A DNA stretch of 64,000 nt, from contig JABAKD010000009.1 in assembly GCA_012845835.1 (NCBI GenBank), positions 10,104,785 through 10,168,784 of the forward strand. The letters run 5' to 3'. The notes under the pieces are model-generated. The model saw only the letters and a program-made list of their open reading frames with translations, did not search any database and was not told the origin of the DNA. This document shows positions 24,701 through 31,321 of this stretch, one piece after another. The position numbers were made by a program, and so were the translations under genes. Source of the stretch: Undaria pinnatifida (lineage: Eukaryota > Sar > Phaeophyceae > Laminariales > Alariaceae). How positions within the stretch are numbered: position 1 is the stretch's first letter; each line of letters starts with the position of its first letter.

Positions 24701-27700
24701 CCCCAGCGGCCGTGAGAGGGTCTATGGTCATACGGCTACGGCTGTGCTTGATATGAGTACACCCCCAACCCCCCCCTTCATACCGCCGTACGCGTCTTCC
24801 GTCCTTCTGAGTTCCGCTCTAAGACCATGGCTGGGGTACGTGGGGGTGGGGGGGGGGAGGGGGGTACTCAGTTTGTGCATGGCCGTAGTCGTATGACCAT
24901 AGACTCTCGAATCCCTACCATGCCGGGATGGAGCACGTCGGGTTTTCACCAACATGGTAGGCATTGCTTGCTACTATAGGGGGGTCACCGTTTGGGGCCT
25001 CGTTTCGCAATGGCTCGGGGTCACCCGCGCGAGTGACCACCACCCTTGTTCCTTTTTCTGCGGCCTTTCGATTTTCGTGCCGTCTTAATTTTGCGGCATA
25101 GAGATCCGCAATCCGCTACGGAAATTGTTAGCTACACGCTTCGCCAAAAACATACCAGGTATATCCTTAAGCGTTTTCCTCGGTGAGGTTATGAGAGATG
25201 CTCGTGCGAGTGGTCCAAAGACAGGCAGTGAAGAGGGGGGTATGATACTACAACACCGTATCCTTTGTCGTAGTCGCGACTGATTCTACGATAGCCCCCC
25301 CCCCCCCCCCCCGCCCCCCCCAAAAAAAAACAGCGATTTTCTTTAAGGAACGTTTCATGGCTGCTCGACACAAGAAAGGGTGCTGCTTAAGAAACGTCTC
25401 CGTACATTTTTTCTTGCTTGCAGAGCATTAGACTATCGAACAAGGACGTCGGGGTGGCAGGGGACACCGTATTTCAGGAGGAGGTGCGGCCGGTCGAGCC
25501 TGTTTCAAATCCGGCGATTTCGTTAAAAAAATGTTGGGAGGGCTACCACCGTAGAATGACTATCACGCTAACGTTCGTTCGCGCCGTATGCCGCTCGACG
25601 TCTGCACAGGTACCCCGTCCGTCCTACACCGGTTGTTCGCGGGGCGGACCAAGGGTCTCAAGGGCGACGGAGCGGGGATGGACGTGCGCGTCCTCCCACC
25701 CGGGATGCGAAACAGTCGCTTCGAGCGGAGCATGGGCGAGGCCCTGAGGCAGCAGAACGAGACGCTGGAGATGCAGGAGGTGAGCGATGAAAGCGGCACC
25801 GCCCGATCTCATTTTTATCGCGAGAAGACTTCAGCCCTTTCTTCCCTCGTCGACTCGCATCGAATTGCGCCTACATTAGAATATATATATTGATATAATA
25901 CTGAGCCAATTCAATAACCAGTATGCGGCTTCTTAGTATGTAGTCAATCAAAATCCTACGTATCGACCCCTCCGCGAAGCCGACGAGCAAAGGCTTTCAT
26001 TTTTTTTGTTGCTGGTGCCATCTGTGTCCGTCCGGTGCCCGCGAGCAGACGGAAGCGAGCAACCTCGATCGAAACGCCGTGGCGACGGGAGTGGCGTCGT
26101 TTTTGGAGGGCGCGCTCAACAGCAAGTCAGCCAACAAGCACCTGCGGCGCGCCAACATGCTCGTCATGGGCAAGCAGGTCTGGCCTAGAAATTAGAATAA
26201 GCTCTGGCGGAACGGCCACGGCTCCGCCTGTGGAGCTGTGCTGTTCCTAGTTGAGATAGTCTAGAAAAACGACAAGCAAAGACGAAAGGGACGAAACACG
26301 AAGAGAACCAAAAAAATATGCCCCCGAAGAAGGCAAAAGAAAACCAGGAAGGTTCCCCACAAGGAGTTAAGATGGCTTTCTCCGGGGGGGAGGGGTTCTT
26401 GAGAGCGCAGCAGGCCTTGTAATAATCAAGTGTGCCCCGGGCAGAGACTATCGCTACTACTGAAACAATGGAGGTCTAGAAGAAGCCAACAATGAAAGTC
26501 TAGAAGAAGCCACAGCAGCCTCTGATGTTGCATGAAAAGGAGCCAGCAACAGCGCTGGCTTTTTTATGGAATTGGAATTATGGAATTGGAATTGGCTAAT
26601 CGGTTTCCTGTTAAAATTTCTTCAAAAAGTCCATTCAGATCACAACGCTGGCTATGTGCGGTATGGGACGGAAGCCTTTTGGCAACGGCTTGCAATTGTT
26701 CGCAACCACCGCTGGGTGCGACGTGAGACCTAGTTTCGCCGAGGTTGTGCCCCCCCCCCCCGACTCTATCCACGCGGCAAGTCGGGGCTGAAACGCTCTG
26801 AGTCGCGGAGACCATGAGAAGACATGTGTATTCACTGAAGATAGTACGGGAAAATCGCTCTGGTCGGAAATAAGCAGACTCTGTCGGTTTAAAGGATAGT
26901 CCAGATGGTCGTTACATTGCCACCCAGGGGTATTTTCTGACATTGTATCATGGGCATAGTAGGAGTTAATAGTGAAAAATCGGAAAAATTGCGGATCTTT
27001 CATTTTTTACTTCAATCTCATGTTTTACTCTCCTGCTTCTGGGACAAGCCGTGGTGACAGGTGTCGTCCCTCCTCCCGGCCCCGATATGCACCGCTATAC
27101 ACTTGCCATCGTTTTTTCATCGCGCAGAGGGTTCAGCATTCCCAACGCTCGTCGAATCTCATCGTGAAGCTTTGCTAACACTCACTCTCTCGCGCCTTCC
27201 GCGAGCCAATTTTTTTTTTTTCAACACAAGAAAAAGTCCCTGCGTATTAAACGAGTAGGAGCATGCACTCGGGGGGGGGGGGGGGGGGGGGGGGGCTCAA
27301 ACCAGCGAAATCGACCTTCTTCTAAGACAGACGCGTGCTACGATAAAAGGTGCACCACTTTTTTTTTCTTTCAAGGCTCTCTCTCCCCACAAACCTGAGA
27401 GAAAAAAAAATTAAAAAAAACTGCTGCCACATACCGGATGAAAACATCCCATGGCCTAGGTACACAACGAGAACAATCATCAGGCGAAAAAAAAAAAGAA
27501 GCCTATTATTATTTTTATTTTTTCCGACGATTGTGGGTTAAGGAGCCCCGTCATTCAGAAAAACATTTTCGCCAAAAAAAGGTATACCTCTATCATAGCA
27601 TGCGTGATATAAAAAGACTAGGCGGGCTGGTACAGACACAAGCAGGCAGAGAGCTGCTGCTGCTGCTGCTGCTGTACAGTATGCGTCGACCAACAACAAG

Positions 27701-30700
27701 GTACCACAAGCTGCTGCCTGTGTACCCCTCTTTGTTCTTTTTACTTAATGCACCCTCGCTTTGAAGGACGCGTTCTATACGAGCGGGGTAGCTTTTTTTT
27801 GCCCCCCCCCCCCCCCCCCCCTCAAGCATACGGACTTTTTATTAATAAGCTGCTTCTGACCAATGCTACGGCAGGAGGGGGGGGAGGGTGGGTCCCTTTG
27901 TGCAGGAACCGGTCCCTTTTGTAGAGACCCCCCCTTTTTGGGCACTTTTTTTTTTCGATGGCTCGGTGTCACTCGCGCGAGTGACTGACCACCCCCTGCC
28001 TGTCCCTTGCGGTGACGGGCTTTTCTTTCGTGCTGTTTTAACATTCTCGATGCTAACTACTGCGAAAAGGCATACGGGTAGTTACGCTGCAGAACCAAAA
28101 AAAAACGCCGAAGGTGGTTTTATCAGTGAGGTACTCGTACAGAGCCACTCGCGCGAGTATGATATGGTACGATGTGATAGCTCAAATCCGGAAGTAAGTA
28201 AAAATTGGGGGTACCCTATGTTGCCCTACCGTACCCTGATGATGCTTTTTGTCACCTCGGCTTCAGCAGGAGCGCGCGCAACCGACGTGAACCGACTTCG
28301 ACTGCAGTCTCTCCCAGGAGCTCGTATCGAGCTTCATGCGGCGGGAAAAAAGAGAAGAACATGAAAAAACAAACACAGGCTCACCCGACCCAAAACGCTC
28401 GCCAACACCTGTCTGACCTCAAAGAGGACACCACATCCACCCCACCCCACCCCACCCCACCCCACCCCACCCCACCCCACCCCACCCCACCCCACCCCAC
28501 CCCACCCCACCCCACCCCACCCCACCCCACCCCACCCCACCCCACCCTCGACGCCGGGGGCCGCCGCCACCTTCTCAACCTGCTGTTTGTCGTGTTTTTG
28601 ACTCGACGTTGTCGGCGTCCGCAGGGTAAGCGCGCCGGGTTTGGGCTGGTCATGGATGATGTTCTGAGCGGCGCGCACATTGACATCTACGGCCTTGCGG
28701 ACGCCAGCAGAAGGCGGGCGCACGGTCTGGAGAAGGCGTCGACCGTAGACCGAGCCGTGCTCAGTCGCGTCGATCTATCCACCTCGGTCCGGGCGAGGCA
28801 CGACTTTAAGGTAAAAAAACAAAAATCACGTCGTGTGGGGGTGTGCTTATTTGCGTGTGGCATATTATTTTTTTTCACGAGTTTTGTCAGCATATCATTC
28901 TAAGCCCCATGTGGGATTTGCTCATCCGGTGAACAACATAGCAGTTTTGTTTTTGCCCACCGAAACACGTTTTTTGGGAGAAGTCTAAAGCTAAGCTCTC
29001 AACCGAGGAGCCCCAGAAAAAAAAAATCGTGCCCCTCTTACGATGGAGGTTTGCACCACTTTTTTTCTAATACTACCCCTCATTTTCGGGGCTTAAGACA
29101 TGTCCGTCTTAGTCCAAAAAAGCTCATTGATTTCGAAAAAGCTAAAACTGCTGACCGAATGAAAAATTCCATGTGGCCTAGGTTATTTTTTCTCACTTTT
29201 TTTGTTGGGGGGGGTGAATAAAAAACGAGCTCCTTCATTCCTCAGATACTTTTTTTTTTTTCAGAGGTCCGGCAAAGTGAAAAACGTACTTTTTCCTCCC
29301 CTTTTTTTGTGTGGGATGAATAAGTCAGCTCCTTTATTCTTCAGCGAGCCTTTTTTTTTTTTCAGAGGTCCGGCAAAGTACATCACCTCTATCTATCGTC
29401 TTCATCTGACCAGTTTTTTTAGATCCTCTAAACGTGGAACACTATCGGCTGGTATCCTGCACGATAACTTGTACACGAGCGTGTTTGTTTTAGGACTAAC
29501 GCATAGAATTGTTGGTCGAGCCTCGGGTTGCGCTAACGAGTACCTTGGAAGGCGTGTCTTGGGTGAGATATCTTGAGCTCCTTCTCTTGTTGGGAGCTCA
29601 GAAATTTCTGCTGCACGTGCGGGTCCCTTAGCGTGCGATGACTCTTTTCGCGTACACAGCCAGTCCCGCGGATGAGGTGCACGTACCCAGAGCGATCAGA
29701 AACTTCTCAGAAACTTCTCTCTGACAGTACAGCCTGTGGGTGGGCTTTCGCAAGCACACTCTACGGGTAAAATGAGAGTGCCAGAAGAAGAGTGCGGGGC
29801 GAAGAGGAGCTTGATTTCTCGCGATATTTTTGATAAGTATGTCAGCTAGTTGGACAACGCTCGCTAGCGTCTTCGGCAGCAGTGATCGTTCAGGCCCCGC
29901 CTATCCTTGTAGAGGTGAAACGATCAAAAATAGGAAACATCCAGAAATATCAGAAAGGCCATACAAAGCGTCTAGTAAGAGGAGTTACCGAAAAATGTAC
30001 CAGGTACACGAGAACGAGCGTTTGCCCCGAGCGACCGATCGGCCCACGGCCGTTGGCGGCGCCCGCAAAACATGAGCACACCATCTCACAAACCTTCTCC
30101 CGGCTTTGCAAATCTCTCTCGCGCGCAGGCAAGCGCCCAAGCGACATCTTCCAGGCGCAAGCAGGGGGATCGCAAAAAGGCGCTGCTGAAGAAACGGGTT
30201 GACCAGACGGCTCGCGCGTAGCTCCTTGGTGCCTTGGCATGACACGTCTATACCACGCAGTACATATCGGCACTGCTTCGTATAACGACGTAGCCATGCC
30301 TAAACACGAGGAACTGCAGCGCAAAACACGCACAAGCGCACCTTTCTGGCTTTGCGAGAGAGGGGGGGGGGGGGGGCAACGACTATCCGTTTGACCACCC
30401 GAAAATAATCCACACCAAAATATCGAGTATTTTGTCCTCAAAAAATTGTGTGCAACTCTACACGAGGTTTTATGCGTCTTACCGCGTACTGTTACCGCTA
30501 GACCTAGTAAATCGCCAGGAAGCTAGCCGGAAAACCAGCTTTCTCGGTGCTTAATGCTTTCGAGGTTTAGCGCGTGTCGATTGGAAATCCGGGAGGATAT
30601 ATACGTGTACACTCCAACCAGTCTCAACAATACTCTTGACACGATACATACTTATACTGCATCTGGCAGGTGTTCATTATATGCTTGTCCGCGATCAAGC

Positions 30701-30906
30701 TTGCGGTCGAGCTGTTACGCTGGGAAGGGGGAGGGGGTGCGCCAAACATTATGCGCGCCCAGGAGCGGCACACCTTGTATCTGATAAAATCCGTGCGAGA
30801 AAACGCTCTGCGCCTGCAGGGGGCATCGAATAAGTCACTGCCGTCGTTGCAAAACCAGAATATGCCCGCAACGTCTTGCACCATTCAAGTACACGCAGGG
30901 ATATAA
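1244..30906 (+). CDS. Large multi-exon coiled-coil protein of unknown function (about 1,300 aa)
   Basis: I do not recognise the family. Exon 1 (1244-1447) opens with ATG, runs through poly-Ala and Gly-Ala tracts and ends at AAG|GTAAGA. Later exons, each with AG acceptor and GT donor and in agreeing phase: 3412-3557, 4600-4774, 5618-5739, 6540-6666, 7412-7669, 9243-9380, 11193-11344, 11969-12071, 13696-13779, 14127-14240 (GC donor), 15209-15406, 16146-16517, 17979-18381 (decapeptide repeats), 21029-21156, 22535-22742, 25610-25779, 26049-26177, 28625-28810, and 30670 to a TAA at 30904-30906. Exons near 1990-2185 and 2761-2892 are likely, but their boundaries and frames are ambiguous. Several exons are charged heptad-like helices (MALKLRQIHDALQREVMQKT; ALEEQVRAVKE; LVERLRMELEENRKVLSDLQ), separated by Ser/Gly/Ala-rich linkers. 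No enzymatic motif or signal peptide was seen. A cytoskeletal or ciliary scaffold is a guess. Alternatively 30888 is a donor and the exons at 34783-37942 continue this gene; some exons may also have been missed. Confidence 0.55.
1296..1356 (+). repeat. GGC triplets followed by GGGGGC hexamers inside exon 1
   Basis: About nine GGC/CGG triplets run directly into about six GGGGGC units. In the exon frame they read as poly-Ala followed by alternating Gly-Ala. The run can form G-quadruplexes on the plus strand. It lies within the first coding exon of the coiled-coil gene, so its length sets the length of the protein's N-terminal linker. Confidence 0.8.
1480..1968 (+). repeat. About 490-bp polypurine (G/A) tract in the first intron
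   Basis: The plus strand is almost wholly G and A, in GGGGGA/GGGGCGG-like units with only sparse C or T. Open frames on both strands here (poly-Gly/Arg/Glu one way, poly-Pro/Ser the other) are by-products of composition. The tract lies just after the strong donor at 1448. Such tracts can form triplex or G-quadruplex DNA and can slow polymerases. Confidence 0.85.
2887..3009 (+). repeat. 21-bp minisatellite, six units, with splice-site-like motifs
   Basis: The unit CCCCGGTGATAATTTTAACAG repeats about six times with small changes (TTTT/TTGT, ACAG/ACAT, CCCC/CCCT). Each unit contains a GTGATA donor-like string and a pyrimidine-poor TTTTAACAG acceptor-like string. The array starts at the presumed donor of the exon ending near 2892, so one unit may supply the real 5' splice site. 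Confidence 0.85.
6693..6840 (+). repeat. Local tandem duplication, two units of about 74 bp
   Basis: Two adjacent units, about 6693-6768 and 6769-6840, share GGTTTTTTGGACTTGCACG / GGCTTTTGGGGCTTGCACG starts, a GCGGTGCCGCT core and a TTTGGATAAA-like end. They lie in the intron directly after the exon ending at 6666. Confidence 0.75.
7898..8190. mobile_element. MITE-like inverted-repeat element, family 1 (copy a)
   Basis: The left end reads AAGACACGTGCTACGATAGA and the right end is its near-exact inverse (…CGCTATCGTAGCACGCGTCTT), giving terminal inverted repeats of about 24 bp around a 290-bp, A/T- and T-run-rich, non-coding body. The interior motifs CTCCTTGACCCAAAATCGTC and ATCCGGTAGTAGC recur in other copies. 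It has no open frame for a transposase, so it would be non-autonomous. It sits in an intron of the coiled-coil gene. Confidence 0.75.
9451..9683. mobile_element. MITE-like element, family 1 (copy b)
   Basis: It begins GACACGTGCTACGGTATAGA and ends with CTAACGTAGCACGCGTC, an inverted pair matching the other family members. The interior carries GGTTAAGGAGCCCCATCAG, also present in the copies near 27.5 and 60.5 kb. It starts about 70 bases after the exon ending at 9380. Confidence 0.6.
10074..10215. mobile_element. Internal fragment of MITE family 1
   Basis: GGGCTCCTCAACCCAAAAATCGTCGG and the later TACCTAAGACATGAGATTTT match the interior of the copies at 7.9 and 24.3 kb, but neither terminal repeat was found beside them. 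This looks like a truncated remnant. Confidence 0.4.
16676..17097 (+). repeat. (TTG)n microsatellite, about 420 bp
   Basis: A long TTG/GTT array interspersed with GCT triplets fills an intron of the coiled-coil gene, after the exon ending at 16517. All frames are open through it on both strands (Leu, Cys, Val; Asn, Thr, Gln), which is a consequence of the triplet period and not evidence of coding. Confidence 0.95.
17691..17938. mobile_element. MITE-like element, family 1 (copy c)
   Basis: The left end GACGCGGGCGACAATAGAGG and the right end ATACCTCTCATCGTAGCACG form the family's inverted ends with some substitutions. The body (TAATACTACCCCTCCCTTTG, then CAAGACATGTCC) is closely matched by the half-copy at 29.0 kb. 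It ends about 40 bases before the repeat-bearing exon at 17979. Confidence 0.65.
17979..18381 (+). repeat. Coding 30-bp minisatellite exon (11 decapeptide repeats)
   Basis: From 18039, a 30-bp unit (TAGGGGGGCCACTTAAGACC plus a variable AAGGCTACGG-like part) repeats 11 times and then partially. In the plus frame each unit encodes a KATVGGPLKT-like decapeptide. The block has an acceptor at ATTCCCAG|AAAGTG and a strong donor GCAG|GTGAGT. Its phases, 0 in and 1 out, fit both the exon ending at 16517 and the one starting at 21029, which is the best evidence that it is translated. All frames are open because the unit is a multiple of three, so openness alone proves nothing. Confidence 0.6.
18413..18703 (-). 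mobile_element. Palindrome-ended short element, family 2 (three palindromes)
   Basis: The palindrome CACTCGCGCGAGTG occurs at about 18417-18430, as the full GTCACTCGCGCGAGTGAC at 18581-18598, and in the variant CACTCGCACGAGTG at 18689-18702. The flank at 18535-18580, read on the minus strand, matches sequence after the palindrome at 27968, including TTGCGGT and CTTTCGTGCTGTTTTAACAT. That suggests one mobile or dispersed unit of roughly 190 bp bounded by self-palindromic ends. Confidence 0.55.
18946..19030 (+). pseudogene. Degenerate tRNA-Ser(GGA)-like sequence with encoded CCA
   Basis: The T arm is intact (GCAGG, TTCGAGC loop, CCTGC) at about 19003-19019. The anticodon region reads TTGGAAA (anticodon GGA, Ser), with a long variable arm as in serine tRNAs. 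The 3' acceptor strand CGACGAC, discriminator G and CCA are present. The 5' acceptor strand (about 18946-18952) does not pair with the 3' strand, and the anticodon stem has a closing A-C mismatch, so it is probably non-functional. An encoded CCA in a eukaryotic genome fits a retroposed tRNA or the head of a tRNA-derived SINE. Confidence 0.55.
19395..20215 (+). repeat. Dispersed repeat, family 3 (copy near 19.4-20.2 kb)
   Basis: It shares with the regions near 39.5, 50.3-51.6 and 55.2 kb an ordered set of blocks: TTTTGTCGAAACTCAT; TGTGTGATACTCCGATCGCG; GGTCGGCGACTCCCC; TCAACAGGGTGATGTTAG-like; ATCTGACAGCTGTGGAAG; AACCGGTGAGGGGAGGGCGG. The AACCGGTGAGG-like block occurs twice here (about 19690 and 19890). 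No protein domain was recognised. Confidence 0.65.
21656..21778 (+). repeat. (TTG)n microsatellite
   Basis: About 120 bp of TTG triplets, with ATT at both edges, in the intron after the exon ending at 21156. A shorter GTT/GCT array follows at 22258-22316. Confidence 0.9.
22826..22930 (+). repeat. Dispersed repeat, family 4 (four copies in the window)
   Basis: TTGACCACACCTCCCGCTCG and the adjacent CGTTGCTACTCCCGATAAGA resemble blocks at 62740-62810 on the plus strand, and at 24576-24680 and 57140-57260 in inverse orientation. The shared order is a TTGCTTGCCT box, a GACCATTGACCAC box, a TCGAGACGG box and a CCTACTCC..AGAGA box. Confidence 0.5.
24053..24262 (+). repeat. Tandem duplication, two units of about 105-115 bp
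   Basis: Both units contain CGCGATATCGCTCG, a TTTCGCACA box, CTTATACCTAAGACAC / CTTATACTCAAGACAC, and CATCGTGTTGCGCATTCG / CATCGGGTTGCGCATTCG. It is non-coding and lies within the spacer of the larger inverted repeat. Confidence 0.75.
24299..24560. mobile_element. MITE-like element, family 1 (copy d)
   Basis: The left end GACGCATGCTACGATAGAGG and right end CACCTCTACCGTAGCGCGCG are inverted relatives. The interior TAACCCAAAGTCGTC, ACCTAGACCATGAGATTTTT and TCCGGTAGCGGTTTTATTTT align with copy a. It has no coding capacity. Confidence 0.7.
25014..25090 (+). repeat. Palindrome family 2 (single-ended copy)
   Basis: GGTCACCCGCGCGAGTGACC at about 25019-25038 is followed by CTTTTTCTGCGGCCTTTCG and TTCGTGCCGTCTTAATTTTG, corresponding to the sequence after the palindrome at 27968. 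The left arm of the palindrome has one substitution. Confidence 0.45.
27328..27607. mobile_element. MITE-like element, family 1 (copy e)
   Basis: The left end GACGCGTGCTACGATAAAAG and the right end TATACCTCTATCATAGCATG are inverted partners. The body contains GGTTAAGGAGCCCCGTCATT and TTTTCGCCAAAAAAA, as in the copies at 9.5 and 60.4 kb. Confidence 0.7.
27955..28160 (+). mobile_element. Palindrome-ended short element, family 2 (most complete copy)
   Basis: The perfect 18-bp palindrome GTCACTCGCGCGAGTGAC at 27968-27985 and a second copy of its core, CCACTCGCGCGAGT, at 28145-28158 bound about 175 bp of unique sequence. The internal CTTGCGGTGACGGGC and TTTCGTGCTGTTTTAACAT match the inverse copy at 18.5 kb. 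It has no open frame of note. Confidence 0.55.
28436..28547 (+). repeat. (CCCCA)n pentanucleotide array, about 22 units
   Basis: A near-perfect CACCC/CCCCA array lies 78 bases upstream of the acceptor of the exon at 28625. Long open frames through it on both strands (Pro/His/Thr or Gly/Trp/Val repeats) reflect the 5-bp period and are not genes. Confidence 0.95.
29031..29195. mobile_element. Half-copy of MITE family 1
   Basis: CTTACGATGGAGGTTTGCACC followed by TTTTTTTCTAATACTACCCC and TTAAGACATGTCCGTCTTAG closely matches the left half of copy c at 17.7 kb. No right terminal repeat follows. Confidence 0.5.
29208..29380 (+). repeat. Tandem duplication, two units of about 105 bp
   Basis: Both units hold GAATAAAAAACGAGCTCCTT / GAATAAGTCAGCTCCTTTAT, a T-run and TTTCAGAGGTCCGGCAAAGT. 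The second box contains a perfect-looking acceptor (T-run then CAG), but no exon-like frame follows either copy. Confidence 0.75.
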
Positions 30907-31321
30907 CATACCACATCTTGCAGACGTACGAGAATACGAACATAGCAGCGCCGAGCCATGAGCACATCCGAGCAACATTTCCGGCCGAACAGGCTGCGTT
31001 TTGGGGATACATCGATTGCAGCGCTTTCGTGTCAATGCACCTCCAGATTTCAAATGCTACTATTGTTGGACCCACAGCGAGAAGCAAGTGGTCGTTCGTC
31101 AACAAGCCACCCCAAGCCAACGGGCCAGCAGCACCCTCCCCTCTCGTGGCGGCGCATCCCCGACCACCATGTCTCGCCGCTCGAAAGGCAGACCCGGCGC
31201 ATCACACCACGATCGACGGGAGTGACCAACCACACTGAGTGCCCCTGACTACCCCGGCCTAACACCGCCTGCACATATTTTAAACACGTCTCCGCCGAAC
31301 ACATCGAGTCCGGCTGAACAG
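30907..31321. other. Gap between two convergent gene ends; nothing called
   Basis: It lies between the presumed stop of the coiled-coil gene (plus) and the stop of the RBMX2 gene (minus). It should contain both 3' untranslated regions. No repeat or further exon was recognised, and no canonical AATAAA is obvious on either strand. Confidence 0.4.

Larger units (their letters stand above)
23493..24975. repeat. Large inverted repeat, arms about 120 bp
   Basis: The left arm (about 23493-23610) reads GCCTGGTTGGTGAAAACCCG … GTACGACTACGGCCACGCAC … GTACACCCCCC. The right arm (about 24856-24975) is its diverged inverse (GTACTCAGTTTGTGCATGGC … CGGGTTTTCACCAACATGG). A third, direct-oriented piece (ATGGTCATACGGCTACGGCT) lies at 24724-24775. 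The spacer includes a local duplication and one MITE. It falls in an intron. Confidence 0.55.

Noticed and set aside
28334-28723. Minus-strand GVGWGGVGWGG-type repeat protein
   Set aside because: It is a product of the CCCCA pentamer array, next to a plus-strand exon that fits the coiled-coil gene.
30129-30220. Possible basic exon (ASAQATSSRRKQGDRKKALL) after a CGCGCAG acceptor
   Set aside because: The only donors nearby are weak (GTTGAC, GTAGCT), and the exon is not needed for phase between 28810 and 30670.
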